In this document: positions 22,509-34,235 of the stretch, piece after piece
How the letters are laid out: each line of letters starts with the position of its first letter
Numbering within the stretch: the stretch's first letter is position 1
NCBI GenBank assembly: GCA_038025085.1
Contig: CM076143.1
Span: 50,600,501-50,664,500 of the forward strand
DNA length: 64,000 nucleotides
Reading direction: 5' to 3'
Source of the DNA: Tetragonia tetragonoides
Lineage: Eukaryota; Streptophyta; Magnoliopsida; Caryophyllales; Aizoaceae
The notes under the pieces: model-generated
Seen by the model: the letters and a program-made list of their open reading frames with translations, nothing else
Told to the model about the DNA's origin: nothing
Database searches by the model: none
Translations under genes and position numbers: made by a program

Positions 22509-22676
22509 TTATGTCTTTGTTGTGTAAACTGTTGTGACTGTTGATTTGAGTTTTTGGTTTTGGAGGTTCTAATTCGAATTGAACCGCGATTTTATGTCTT
22601 TGTTGTGTAAACTGTTGTGACTGTTGATTTGAGTTTTTGGTTTTGGAGGTTCTAATTCGAATTGAACCGCGATTTT
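22509..22676. repeat. 83-bp tandem duplication in the BED 5-prime intron
   Basis: Two almost identical units (22509-22591, 22592-22676) beginning near ATGTCTTTGTTGTG and ending ATTGAACCGCGATTTTA. Confidence 0.85.
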
Positions 22677-23458
22677 ACATATTGATGAGTTCTGTGTTTT
22701 CTGTTTGAATTTTTTTGGCTCTCTGGTTTCATCGTTATTGATTATTTTGAATTTTAGTGGGTTTGGTTTTTAAGTTCTAGTCAGATTCATCTGGGCTTCT
22801 ACTTGTTTATTATGTTCTGTTAGTGGTATGTTATTTCTATGACCAATTAAAAAGCATCTGGTGAGAGAAAGAAAGAAAGAGAGAGAGAGCCCAGTATGAA
22901 GTAGGTTGAAGAGAGAGATTGATAGTCATGAACCCTAAAAAAAGAGGGGTTCGAATTCGATGTTTGATCTGTGATGGTTTCAACATAACAGCCCACAAAG
23001 TGGGCCTGGGTTAATAAAATGACTAGTTTGCCCTTGTCACTAGTTTATGACGGGCTGTCATTTATTGGGCTTCTTTTTTTTCTTTTTTAGGTTTGTGATA
23101 TCATGGCCTATACTTGTAGACCCCCTTAGCCTTTCCTTCAAATACCCCTCTATTTTATATACTCCCCCTATCAGGAGAGAGAGAGAGAGATCAAAACAAG
23201 AACAAACCTTTTTATATTAGCGGTGGAGGTGGTGGATTTGGATCCAGAATATTAAAACTGTTGAAGAAAAAGCTTGAGTCTTTTGGGTCAAAACGTTTTG
23301 AGGAGCCCAGTTCCGTAGAATTCAATAATTCATCGCACGTTTTGGGTCTTTTCTCTCTTTTGGTAATGGATCGTCTCTTTCTCTTTCTCTTTCTGTCTCT
23401 CTCTCTTGCACGTAATGTTTACTTTATATGTATTCTCTCTTTGGCAATTGGGTTACAT

Positions 23459-23784
23459 GGATAGGGGGAAAACCGGAAAAGATGTAAACTTTACAACAAT
23501 TGTGTTACAACTGGTCAATTTCTGGGCCTTTGTTTTGTATGGGTGTCTAGTTTTGTTGCAGTAACATACTGTATATAGGAAATTACTTATCTTTTTGATA
23601 TGAAAATAGCTGATTGAATTTGCAATATGGATTGGGGGAAAACGGGAAAAGATGTAAACTTTACAACAATTGTGTGACAACTGGTCAATTTCTGGGCCTT
23701 TGTTTTTTATGGGTGTCTAGTTTTGTTGCACTAATATACTGTATATGGGAAATTACTTGCCCTTTTGATATGAAAATAGCTGAT
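23459..23784. repeat. Direct duplication of about 156 bp, offset 170 bp, in the BED 5-prime intron
   Basis: The segments at 23459-23614 and 23629-23784 share GATGTAAACTTTACAACAAT through GATATGAAAATAGCTGATT with few differences. Confidence 0.8.
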
Positions 23785-24436
23785 TAGCCGGTCAACTGTT
23801 CTGTGATAGTTTTCTTTTTTAATCATGAAAGACTGGGTTTGTTGCTTGTTAGTTGTTTGTATCGTGTAAGAGGAATTGAGAATATGGAAAATCTTCATTG
23901 TGCCAAGGTTGGAAGTAATAGTGCTAAGATATTGCCAATCAGATAGTGAGATAGCAAAGCCTAAGCCAATCACTCTTTGCGTTAAATTTTGGTTAATCTG
24001 AAAGGAGTTTTGCATCATGTTGAATGCCACGGAGATTGTGGAAATTTGCACTATAGTCTGTACTATTATCGTTTTCTTCGTCACAGAAGTTTCTGAGTGG
24101 GTACAAGTTATCAATAAACTGGGCATTGTTGATTTTTTTTTAGTCATTAAACTGTAAATGATGATACGATTTGCTATTCAGCAGGAATGTAATAAGAAAT
24201 AGTTTGTTACTGTATTTGTAATCTTTCGAAGCTAATTGTCTCTCAATATTTGGCTGATGAGTATGAGGGTCAAAGTTGGCAGCATATATAATCTGTTTTG
24301 AGAATGAAGAGGTTGCTTATTATGTTTGTGTTTCTTAGTACATTATGTCTGTTATTATCTGCAAATTCTTTGCCCACGAAGTTTTGCTAAGCCTGCCCTT
24401 TTGGTGAATATTGCAGGACTTTGCATCTTTTGCAGT

Positions 24437-27163
24437 ATGACAACCACTGATGAAAACAATGAATTGGTAGATTCGGAGCACGTCGATGCTCAACCAATGG
24501 ACTCACAGCAAGCCAGTCCACAACCAAACCATTCCAAGATGGTGAAACCAGAGCGACTGGACCCAGAGCACATGGATACTGAGGTTGCTAATTCACAGCC
24601 TATGACTGACCAGGTTGACTCTCAGGCTGTTGGTGACCCGGTTGACTCTGTTGGTGAGCCTGTTGACTCTCAGGCTGTTGGTGAGCCGGTTGACTCGCAG
24701 GCTGTCAGTGAGCCACTTGGCTCACAACCTATGAGTTCTGAGCTTGCTGATCCTGAACCGCTTGGTGAGGAAGACATATATCATCCGGTCAGTTCAGAGC
24801 ATATGCATTCACAGACAGTGAGTTCAGAAATCGTGCATCCAGTCAGCGTGGAGCTGGTTCATTCACATCCACTCCACACAGAGCTGGGTCATTCCAAACC
24901 TATCAACGCACAATACTTGTATTCCGAGCCTGTCAGTTCAGAGATTGTGCATTCGCAGCCTGTCAGTTCAGAGATTGTGCATTCGCAGCCTGTCAGTTCA
25001 GAGATTGTGCATTCGCAGCCTTTCAGTTCCGAGCTTGTGCACGTGCATCATGGCAACCTGGAGGCAGTTAATTTACAGCCAGTTGGAGCTGAACTTGTCC
25101 ACTCGCATCCTCTTGAAGCTGAACTTGTCAATTCTCATGCTGTTGGTACGGAGCTGGTTAATACACAACCTCTCACCACAGAGCTCGCTAATGCACAGCA
25201 AGCCACTCCAGAGACCCAGCCTAATAAACGTAGAAAGAAGAAGTCCATAGTCTGGGAGCACTTTACCATTGAAACTGTCGGAGTTGGCTGCAGGAGGGCC
25301 TGCTGTAAGGTATGTAAACAGTCATTTGCATACAGTACTGGGTCCAAGGTTGCTGGGACAAGCCATCTGAAACGGCACATTGCCAAAGGGACGTGCCCTG
25401 TCATCCTGCGTCAACAAGAAAGGAATCAGTTATCTCCATATATGCCAAAGACTGGTGGAACTGATGTCGCTACTGATCCACCAAAGCGGCGGTATAGGAG
25501 CTCCGGTTCTCCATACCTCATATTTGATCAGGATCGTTGCCGACATGAGATTGCCAGGATGATCATTATGCATGACTACCCACTTCACATGGTTGAACAT
25601 CCTGGGTTTGTTTCCTTTGTCCAGAATTTACAGCCCCGTTTCGATATGGTGAGCTTCAACATTGTACAAGGTGATTGTGTAGCAACTTTTCTAAGGGAAA
25701 AGCAAAACCTCCAAAGGTTTATTGAGGGGATTCCAGGGCGAGTCTGCCTAACCTTAGATATGTGGACTTCAACTCAATCTACTGGTTATGTGTTTGTAAC
25801 TGGGCAGTTCATCGATAGTGACTGGAAGTTGCACAAAAGGCTTCTGAATGTTGTGATGGTACCGTTTCCTGAGTCAGATGCAGCGCTCAGTCATGCTGTT
25901 GGAACTTGTCTCTCTGACTGGGGCTTAGATCGCAAATTGGCCTCTATAACTTTCAATCAGGCCCTGACCGAAACTGCACTTGAAAGTCTGCGGGCCTTGC
26001 TTGCTGTGAGAAACCCACTGCTTCTGAATGGTCAGTTGTTGATTAAGAATTGCCTTGCTCGTACTCTGGGCAACATGGCCCAAGATGTATTAGCCGCTGG
26101 CCAAGAAACCATCAAGAAGATCAGGGCTAGTGTGAAGTATGTGAAGACATCAGAATCTCACGAGGAGAAATTTCTTGAGCTGAAGCAACAACTACAAGTG
26201 CCTACCGAAAAGAGTCTCTCTCTTGATAATACAACTAAATGGAACACGACATATGAAATGCTGCTTGCTGCTTCTGAGTTAAAGGAAATCTTTTCATGCT
26301 TAGATACATCCGACCCAGAATACAGGGATGCCCCGTCCATGGAAGACTGGAAGCAAGTCGAGAATATATGCAATTACCTTAAGCTTCTGTATGACACAGC
26401 TAGCATGCTCACATCAAAAGGTGCTCAATCTTCAAATGTGTTCTTCCATGAGGTCTGGAAGATTCAGCTGGAGCTGGCGCGTGCTGCTGCAAGTGATGAT
26501 CTCTTTGTCAGTGGCCTTGCTAGACCTTTGCAAGAGAAGTTCCACAAATACTGGAAGAATTCTTGCCTGATCTTAGCAATTGCTGTTGCCATGGATCCTC
26601 GGTTTAAGATGAAACTTGTTGAGTTCAGCTTCACAAAAATCTTTGTAGAAGAAGCACCGGTATTCATTAGAGTTGTTGATGAGGGAATCCATGAGCTTTT
26701 CCATGAGTATGTGACCCTTCCTCTGCCATTAACACCAGCTTATGCCGAAGATGGAAGTGGCAATGTCAAGGGAGAGGATCAGAACGGAAATCTGCTCACG
26801 AGCAACGGTCTTTCAGATTTCGATATGTACATTATGGAGACAACAAGCCAACAGATGAAGTCAGAGTTGGATCAGTACTTGGAGGAGTCTCTCTTGCCTA
26901 GGGTCACAGATTTCGACGTGCTAGGTTGGTGGAAGCTGAACAAGCTCAAGTATCCTACTCTATCAAAAATGGCTCGTGATATTTTAACCATTCCTCTGTC
27001 AACGGTGCCTCCTGAATCAGTATTCGATTCCGTGGACAAGGAGATGGACGCCTACCGGTGCTCGTTGAGGCCTGAGACTGTTGAAGCCCTCATATGCGCT
27101 AAGGATTGGTTGCAGCAAGAATCACCAAAAGGCTCAAAAGAAATAGTGAAGATGGAGCTCTGA
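24437..27163 (+). CDS. BED zinc-finger, domesticated hAT transposase (DAYSLEEPER/RICESLEEPER-like)
   Basis: A single coding exon of 908 codons. The start MTTTDENNELVD is the first ATG after the predicted splice acceptor. Residues 1-260 are acidic with repeating units such as QPVSSEIVHS. A basic NKRRKKKS (about 262-269) precedes a BED zinc finger (WEHFTIE, CCKVC, HLKRH; about 270-320). Then come the RNase H-like transposase fold (LTLDMWTS near 440; NTTYEML; VAMDPRFK near 715) and the C-terminal hAT dimerisation region (LDQYLEESLLPRV ... WWKLNKLKYPTLSKMARDIL ... SLRPETVEALICAKDWLQ, about 806-895). The last part closely follows Arabidopsis DAYSLEEPER, a nuclear DNA-binding protein needed for development. 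There are no flanking TIRs, and the intact frame and leader intron fit a domesticated gene. The long repeated N-terminus is unusual, and the exact orthologue is uncertain. Confidence 0.9.
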   Translation: MTTTDENNELVDSEHVDAQPMDSQQASPQPNHSKMVKPERLDPEHMDTEVANSQPMTDQVDSQAVGDPVDSVGEPVDSQAVGEPVDSQAVSEPLGSQPMSSELADPEPLGEEDIYHPVSSEHMHSQTVSSEIVHPVSVELVHSHPLHTELGHSKPINAQYLYSEPVSSEIVHSQPVSSEIVHSQPVSSEIVHSQPFSSELVHVHHGNLEAVNLQPVGAELVHSHPLEAELVNSHAVGTELVNTQPLTTELANAQQATPETQPNKRRKKKSIVWEHFTIETVGVGCRRACCKVCKQSFAYSTGSKVAGTSHLKRHIAKGTCPVILRQQERNQLSPYMPKTGGTDVATDPPKRRYRSSGSPYLIFDQDRCRHEIARMIIMHDYPLHMVEHPGFVSFVQNLQPRFDMVSFNIVQGDCVATFLREKQNLQRFIEGIPGRVCLTLDMWTSTQSTGYVFVTGQFIDSDWKLHKRLLNVVMVPFPESDAALSHAVGTCLSDWGLDRKLASITFNQALTETALESLRALLAVRNPLLLNGQLLIKNCLARTLGNMAQDVLAAGQETIKKIRASVKYVKTSESHEEKFLELKQQLQVPTEKSLSLDNTTKWNTTYEMLLAASELKEIFSCLDTSDPEYRDAPSMEDWKQVENICNYLKLLYDTASMLTSKGAQSSNVFFHEVWKIQLELARAAASDDLFVSGLARPLQEKFHKYWKNSCLILAIAVAMDPRFKMKLVEFSFTKIFVEEAPVFIRVVDEGIHELFHEYVTLPLPLTPAYAEDGSGNVKGEDQNGNLLTSNGLSDFDMYIMETTSQQMKSELDQYLEESLLPRVTDFDVLGWWKLNKLKYPTLSKMARDILTIPLSTVPPESVFDSVDKEMDAYRCSLRPETVEALICAKDWLQQESPKGSKEIVKMEL
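24931..25050 (+). repeat. 30-bp in-frame tandem repeats inside the BED gene
   Basis: Three exact copies at 24931-24960, 24961-24990 and 24991-25020, then a degenerate fourth. Each encodes PVSSEIVHSQ. Older, more diverged units spread over about 24600-25200. Confidence 0.9.
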
Positions 27164-28062
27164 CTTCTCTGTCTTTCTACAAGTCGTATAACCATGTCTA
27201 TGATTAGGTAGAGTTGGCTTTCTATTTTTCGGTACCATTTGTTAGTGCATTTTTATTTTTAGTCCAGATTGTGAAATAGATTCCTGACTCTCTTAGATAG
27301 CCACATTGTAATTTGCGTGATCAAGGTATGTTTTTGAGACAACTTGTATTCATTTGCCATTGTAGTATCATTCCTTGACCTGATTCTCTCACTGTCATTG
27401 TTTTATTTTATCCTTTTCATTTTCCTAAAACTGGTTTTTAGTACTTCATGGCTCGGTGAGAACACGGCCTAACAAAGAATGTTGGTCCTCACTGTAGGGT
27501 TGGCAAGGGGTCGCGAATATCCACGAACCCGCTCCACCCGCCCCAAATAATTTGGCGGGTGGTGGGTGGATCGGGTGGTAGGCCGGGTGGTGATTTTCCA
27601 TTTACACACTCGGCCCACGAGTACACCCATCACCCATTTAATACTTTATTATACATTAAAAAAAGACCATTAAAAAAATTAAAATAAGACATTTGTGGTT
27701 GTCCTTCATTGTAATAACATGATTTCTTTGTAATATGAGACTATATGGGCTCTTGCACTTATTCATTATGGTATGATATCTGACCTCAAATCCGTAGTGT
27801 GTCTCTAGCAATGATAAAATGGTTTAAGTTCTAGAAAACATAAAAACAAATTATTGTAAGAGGTCAAATATTTTACTCTACAAAGTGGTTCGTGTAAAAA
27901 TTTACAATAATACAACAAATGTTACTGTAGTTTACATCCTCACATATCAAACCCCAAGAATTGATCCCCACTAGGTTGCTTTGTTGCACCTCTAACTTCA
28001 CCATTAGTTGAGGAGCAAAGGGAAAAAGAATACTACCAAGTAATGACTGGGTTTTAACACTT
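27164..28062. other. Intergenic DNA between convergent genes, with a hAT-like remnant
   Basis: 3-prime flanks of the BED gene (+) and the raffinose-synthase-like gene (-). At 27496-27650 a TAGGGTTGGCAAGGGG end followed by GGCGGGTGGTGGG phrases resembles one end of a hAT MITE; no partner end was found. Confidence 0.45.
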
Positions 28063-30910
28063 TCATAACTCAACCTCAACAATGTGAACTTTTCTACTCT
28101 CATCGGGCATCTGATCCAACTTCAAGGTCACCAAACCCGACCCAGAATCATACTCGAACTCGACCACCTCCGACCCAATCCAGCACCTCTTAGGCCTAAC
28201 GGATGAGTACGCTCCAAACTTGCCACAACCCCTCACCTCCATATGGACTTTTCCCACTTCTTCACTCCCCTGGTTCTCCACTCCCTCGCCATCGCCCGGC
28301 CCATTCTCCACTTGGGCCCCACTCCTGACTTGGTAAGTAAGCTTTTCGATGGCCCCTCCAGCGTTGAACATGTTAATGAGGCCCAATGGGCCGAAGCTAA
28401 CGCCTGGGGCCAGGGCCTTGATGGGGGTGATAGTGTAAATGTCATATTCCAAGACCTTGAGAGAAACCGAAAGAGCTGCATTGTATGGGAGGGTGATGAG
28501 CTTGCCTGTTCGGTGGCTGTAGACGGCACAGTCACCTTTCCAGTCGGTGGAGTCCACCGCAGCCTCAGTGATGAGGGCAACGTCCCGGCCACGGACCACA
28601 CCCGTTATGGCATCAGGTTGGGTCTCGTGGAAGGCGTTCTTCCGCTCAGTAGCGCTCCATGCTGCCCCTTGGCAATTGTACACTCCTAGCACCCCAGTGT
28701 ACTTGTTCATGTTCCATATCTTCAACAAGCTGCATTTTTCATGAGAAGTTAATTGTTAAGATTTTATACTATAACATCTATCAAAATCTATAAGCAGTGA
28801 AGTATTATGCCATACCTCACACCATCACGGGCAGGATCATTGAACAAGCAATCAGAGGTCGGTCTACCAGGCAAACGGGGTCGAAGCACTGATCCATCAG
28901 GCAAAACAAGTTTCCTAAGGAGGTCAAAGTTGTGCTTACCAGGTGCATCACTGTAACACAAAACGAACACGGTTAAAAATCATCTAAGTCGTCATAAATG
29001 GGAGTATAAAGCTCAAATATGTTCTATCTATATTCACTTGCATTGATTGATTGAGTGTGATATGATGAATTAGGATACATTGTACAGATTTTGTGTACCT
29101 GACATAGATCGGGCCACCACTGATAGCCCTGGCTGAGCCATGATATTCACCAGCTGGATGGTCTGAATGGAACATATCCCAATCAGGCTGCATAAACTCC
29201 CCTAAGAACACGCTGTTATATGCCACCGATGCAATGTGGATTGTGTGTGATACAGGGTCGCGCGGGTAGAAATCATCAGATGCTCTCACTATAGCTGCTT
29301 GCTTAGAGCTGCTCCACAATGCAACAATCACAGCGTTAGTACTATTGATCTTTACTTCTCTTGTAACATATCACACAGTGCAATTCCAGGCTAGAACTAA
29401 CCATAATTAGACTGTAGCATCAGTTTTCTTACACAAGGAATTTCATGCATCTTAAGTTCAGTTTACTGTAAATTAATCAGGCTTAATTTTAAATATTAAG
29501 AGAAGTACGAGTCACTGGATGAGTGAACTGAAATTAAGCAAACTTGGGAAAATCATATATGGAGGGGAAGAAACATTACCAGTACAATGCATCGGTGTTG
29601 TGGCTCATGCACGCTATGCAACCATTATCAGGGAAGTTCCGAGCCACAGAAGCATCAAGTGCTTGGTGGAACTGCCTAGTCAGCTCAACCCTGCCACCAA
29701 GCCCCGCCCCTAGAGTTTCCAAAACACATTGTACATCCACTTTAACCCCATCAATCCCATTAGAAGCCAAGTAATTATGCAAATCATTGTAAAACTTGTA
29801 CACACTCCTTGGGTTCACTAGGCCTAAACCTTGCACCTTCAAAGGGTCACTCTTCCACTGCGGCTCATTCCCCATGACTCCCTTGGACACGTTTGGGTAC
29901 TTCATTAAGGAATCATACTCCTCCATCTCCTTCACCCCAGGCCGAACCCCACCCCAGTATCCTGTAATCGCGTGCCACACATACACGTATTTCAACCCAT
30001 ATTTTTCCTTGGCTATATTCGCTATATTCCTAATTCCTAAACTAGGGTCATCCTTCTTTTGGAATTTCTCATTTTCCTTGATCCCAGTCAATCTAGGCAA
30101 GGGCTTATCTGCATTACCGTCCTCCTGATGATTAGTCTCCTTGCTCAGACTCTCCTTTTGCTGATCCACTCCCACGGACTGCCAACCATCATCGATGATC
30201 ACGAACTTTGGAGGGGCTCCACCAGCTGAGAGGCTAGCCAACCCTGCCTCAACCCCTTCTTGGGTAACTTCTTGGTAAAAGGCATCCCACGTGCACCACC
30301 CAAAGTAATCAACAATCCCTGGTAATTTCTTCTCATGGCGCTGCCTAAACGTCTGAAGATGTGATTTAACAGCCTTCATTGCCTCAAAGATGGTGGTGTA
30401 GGGATCTTTCCCTGCACTGATGAACAGTGAATGAGTAAACGATGACCCTTTAATCTCATCATCTCCACTCTCTAAACACAGCTCTAGCTCATCCTGTGAG
30501 TTTCCCTGCAGGCATGCCCTGAATGAGCCCTCAATAAGAGGGAGGAACACAGTATACATGATCTGATTGGATTCATCCCCAACGTCTGATTCGACACATC
30601 CATCCTTGGTCTCGACCAATAAGAATTGGGTCTCTAAGGGGATGTCCCCTCCTTTGTCCCCCATTTTTTGGGCCATCCACCATAACTTGAACCGGAAGCA
30701 TGCCATGAACCGGACATCCCTTAGAGTACCCAATGAGACCACGTGGCGACTGCTCTCTTGCTCGAACTCAGCTCCAATGAACACCCCCTCTACTGGACCG
30801 GATGATGAAGCAGAGGTTGTGATCACATTGTCGGGTACTCCTGTTAGGATGGTTCGGTCCTTTACGATTACTTTCCGGTCTACAATCCGGACGGCTGGTG
30901 TAATAGTCAT
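28063..30910 (-). CDS. RFS6: Raffinose-synthase-like protein (GH36; probable galactinol-sucrose galactosyltransferase 6 / DIN10, seed-imbibition type)
   Basis: Four coding exons on the minus strand: 30910-29580, 29311-29099, 28950-28816 and 28729-28063, all with GT-AG introns and consistent phase, giving about 781 residues (family about 750-780). [13 protein letters not shown] and [14 protein letters not shown] match the N-terminus of the DIN10/RFS6 group. Catalytic landmarks of GH36: [12 protein letters not shown], the nucleophile in GVKVDVQ (about Asp392) and the acid/base region [11 protein letters not shown] (about 453-461). [15 protein letters not shown] and [11 protein letters not shown] follow. 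Related proteins act as alkaline alpha-galactosidases or raffinose synthases on galactinol/raffinose sugars. The substrate cannot be told from sequence. Arabidopsis DIN10 is dark- and sugar-starvation-induced. A C-terminal [15 protein letters not shown] insert is lineage-specific. Spliced exons upstream may add a transit peptide. Confidence 0.92.
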
Positions 30911-30999
30911 CTCTTTTTCTTTCTCTGGGACCTCGCTCTTCTGCAAGTTACACATGATTTATAAGATCAAATCAAAACCTCTTCCTTGCAACCTTTTTC

Positions 31000-31815
31000 A
31001 TCTAAGAGTTTGTAATTTCATAAAAGGCTCAAAGACAACATTGTATGAGTGATTATGTTTTCTACATACATTTTTCTCTTAAGAGAATGTATTTCACACA
31101 AAGACAAAAACTTTATGAAGATTTTTTTTTTAGAACCAGTCTCAACAACTATAAACCTCATGGTAGTTGGTACACACCCATCACTCAAATCCATACATCA
31201 TGTGCTTAAATCCACGCCCTAGGCGGGATACTTACTGGGTTGTTGTGATGTGCTTAAATGAGTACACTGCATAAAATAAAGTCAAATCGTGCTTAATATC
31301 AGTTACATGTGATCTTGTTATCTCATTTGGTGTTTTGTCAGTTCATGTTTATTCTAATCGAATTAGCAACTTAGAACTCAAAAACCTGTAAATTAGGTGA
31401 CACCCAAAAACCTTAATGTGAAGGCTCCAATGAATGAATTGACTAGCTACCACGTACATGAAATTCTAAATTACAATCAAAAGATCACTAATTTAATCTA
31501 ATGTTTGCCATTAAGCTAGGAATTTTTTTTTTCTTCTTTCTCTATCTTTTAATAGTAAGTTGAGAATAATTCATTAGGAGAAATAATTTTTTTTTTTCCA
31601 AGAAAAGTGGAAAGTAGCTCAAGCCCATCATATCCCCATAACGGTCAATTCACATATACAAATCACACAAAATTCCAAACAATCCGCATAAGAACAAACC
31701 AACCCAGAAAAAGATCAAAACTTTCTATACCAATTTATTATCATCACCTACATTATTAAGTTTATAACCAAAAATAAATAAATTCCATAATGGAAAATAA
31801 TAAGTAATAACGTAC
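31000..31815 (-). other. Intron of the RFS6-like gene
   Basis: Non-coding, AT-rich interval between the 43-nt exon and the first long coding exon. No embedded element could be bounded. Confidence 0.5.
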
Positions 31816-32204
31816 CTTGAAAGCTTTAACAGAGAAATCACGATAATTTAGCAACTTCCTGGAAGATCGGAAATATGGAGAAACCCAACAAAACCAAACC
31901 AATGTTAATAACAGAGCTCTACTCAAACTCAATCAAAATATTTACAAAAATAAAAAATAAAATAAAAAATAAAAAAATATTTGGGATTTGGGTAATTACC
32001 AGAAACAAAAGGAAAATTAGGAGAAATATTGCAAGAGAAGAGGGGTAGTTTTGGTAATTTGGTATTGGAAGAAAATGGGTATTTGATAGATTGGATCGGT
32101 TTTGAGTGACGATTGTTATTGATGTGAGAGAATGAAGGGAAAGAGGCTGAATTTATAGTGCTAATTGGTCGACTTCCTTGCAATATCTTTGACACCATTT
32201 TCAT
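31816..32204 (-). other. Upstream exons of the RFS6-like gene encoding a transit-peptide-like leader
   Basis: Exon 1 (32204-32000) opens MKMVSKILQGSRPIS and is Ser/Asn/Pro-rich with few acids, like a plastid transit peptide. A donor GTAATT follows. Exon 2 (31858-31816, 43 nt) is bounded by TTCCAG and GTACGT. Exon 3 begins with AAGAGCGAG at about 30942. Exons 2 and 3 read together as [26 protein letters not shown], but exon 1 joins them one base out of frame. As written, the leader is an upstream ORF and translation of the enzyme starts at the ATG at 30910. Confidence 0.5.
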
Positions 32205-32583
32205 ACGATTAGTAATAAAAAAATTTAATTGCTTCCTTCACAGTTTACAGGAGAGAGAGAGAAAGAGAGAGAGAGAGTAATGGTTGTGTTTAACTGTTAA
32301 TGGTCTGTTTTGAGAGAGAAAGGAGAGAGTTTATTGGCTAGTTGGTAAGATCATATGACGGTGAAAAGTTTGACACGTTGGATCCACGTACTAGTCCAAT
32401 CCAGAATAATCCTCCCTTTCGGGAATTTTTTTAGTTTTTAGGTTAGTTTGACTTGCACAAGGCAACTCTAGAATGAGGTCTCTAATGTCGGATTGGGTCA
32501 TAACTTTTTATAAGGTGTGTTTTTTAGGGTTGAATTAAACTAAACTTAATTGAATTGAAATGAAATTAACTAAACTTAACTTA
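32205..32583. promoter_or_regulatory. Proximal upstream region of the RFS6-like gene
   Basis: Contains a (GA)n tract at about 32250-32278, read as a CT-rich leader on the gene strand, and an ACTAA/ATTGA-type repeat at about 32530-32583. No TATA position was fixed. Confidence 0.35.
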
Positions 32584-32777
32584 GGCCTTGTTCTTGTCAA
32601 TAAAATGATGCGGGACGGAACGGAAATTACAGTGCGGTGTGGAACGGAACGGAAATTGCATCACGGGACGAAATGGAATAATAAATATAACTTGTGTGGT
32701 ACGGAACGGAACGGAAATTACGGTGCGGTGCAGAACGAAACAGAATGCAGCATAGAAACGACGAAAAGAACAGAGCC
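32584..32777. mobile_element. Tourist-like MITE (PIF/Harbinger), 194 bp, TSD TTA
   Basis: Starts GGCCTTGTTCTT and ends AAGAACAGAGCC, an inverted pair. TTA borders both sides (32581-32583, 32778-32780). The interior is repeated ACGGAACGGAAATTACAGTG-like units. Best-preserved copy of this family in the window. Confidence 0.75.
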
Positions 32778-32780
32778 TTA

Positions 32781-33643
32781 ATTGAAGACCACTTGACTGA
32801 ATTCAACACCACTTGATATGTGAGAAAAAAAAGATATGTCGTTTATGAACTAAAACATCGCTGAACCGAACATCACTAAACTAACCGAATAAGCTCTAAG
32901 AAAATACACCCATACTCCATTATCTAATTTATGCGGTAAAGTGTATGAGAATTGTATTGAATACATGATTTTGAAAATCGTATGTGTTCATTTCTTACCC
33001 AAACAGCCATCCTAAGACATTTTAGCAAATAACCAATGACTTTTTTCGTTCTTGTCATTACGACCCCTTGCCCGGAATAATCCAGAGCATGCTTTCCAGT
33101 TAAAGTAGTGATATGTTCCATTTTCTAAATTAGACCTATGGTAGTTTGTTCAACAATCTTGGAAGTCGTTGTTTTTGGTCCTTTTTTCACTTCTGAGCTT
33201 ACACTCAATCATTTGATAAATGACACACGGAGAAGGAAATTTGGTTAACCTAACTAGAAGTAAAAATGTGATCGACGTTCAAAATACTTTAGAAGTAACA
33301 TAAAAGTAAAATAGGTCCTAAGAATGTATAGAACAGATACTAATTACTTAATTAAGTTTATGTAGTTATTCCGTATGATATATGTGTTCAGACATAAATT
33401 GACTACTAAACTGTTAAATTAGAGTATACCAAATATATATTTTCCCTCAATCATAGGAATTCTATTCAATCACATAACATTACGTGGTACATCTTCCAAT
33501 TACCAGTTTAAGCAAATTGAACAAAAATTGAAATAAGAAAACGTAGTAGTTACTTTGGCTTAAAGAATACTGAATATGACGTTGATTGGATGATGATTGA
33601 TCATACGGGGTTTAGGACGTAATGTAGCTCAGAATTGAGATGC
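32781..33643. other. Intergenic DNA, nothing recognised
   Basis: No gene or bounded element could be supported. Confidence 0.4.
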
Positions 33644-33652
33644 ATTTTATAT

Positions 33653-33839
33653 GGAAAATGAATCTTGTACAATCATTGTACATTATAATTTTTTTTTTGT
33701 GTCTATCTCTTTCCTCTCCCTTTTTTCACTCTACCATAAATATCCCCCTAAAATCCCAAGTATCAAGGGTACTTTTGTCATTTCTCTCACATAAAAAAGA
33801 AGGTTGTAATGTATAACCATTGTATAAGTATCATTGTCC
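33653..33839. mobile_element. Mutator-like MITE, 187 bp, 9-bp TSD
   Basis: ATTTTATAT flanks it at 33644-33652 and 33840-33848. The ends are imperfect inverted copies: GGAAAATGAATCTTGTACAA and, inverted, GGACAATGATACTTATACAA. No coding capacity. Confidence 0.6.
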
Positions 33840-34054
33840 ATTTTATATGGTGTTTGATTGGATCACTCTGCACTCATTGTCCCATAGTACGACATTTGCT
33901 AGCTAGGATATATATGTGGACATATGCCTTAATTATTGGGAGAACGTGACAACAATAGCTAGGAGTAATTGAAATGCTTCGTGGACAATATTGACATACT
34001 CATGTTGCGTTGTTTATAGCTTATACGGTTAGTTCAGTTTAGGTGTCAATTCAG

Positions 34055-34235
34055 TGATTTCTAATCTGTTAAATGATATTCAGTTCAGTTCAGTGGTACT
34101 GAGTTCAAAAACATACTTTTTGTCTCACATATCAAGTTGTGTTCAATTCAGTTCAGTAGTGTCCAGTTCAGTTTAATCGTATCCACCTTAGTGATTTGAA
34201 TTCAGTTTAATTAAGATAAGTTCAGCCCTAAAAAA
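34055..34235. repeat. TTCAGTTCAGT-type array
   Basis: Dispersed TCAGT/TTCAG pentamers, the complement of the ACTGA arrays. A related stretch lies at about 35040-35120. Confidence 0.6.

Noticed and set aside
24945..25261. Alternative frames inside the BED gene repeat region
   Set aside because: Shadows of the 30-bp in-frame repeat; the BED frame is the conserved one.
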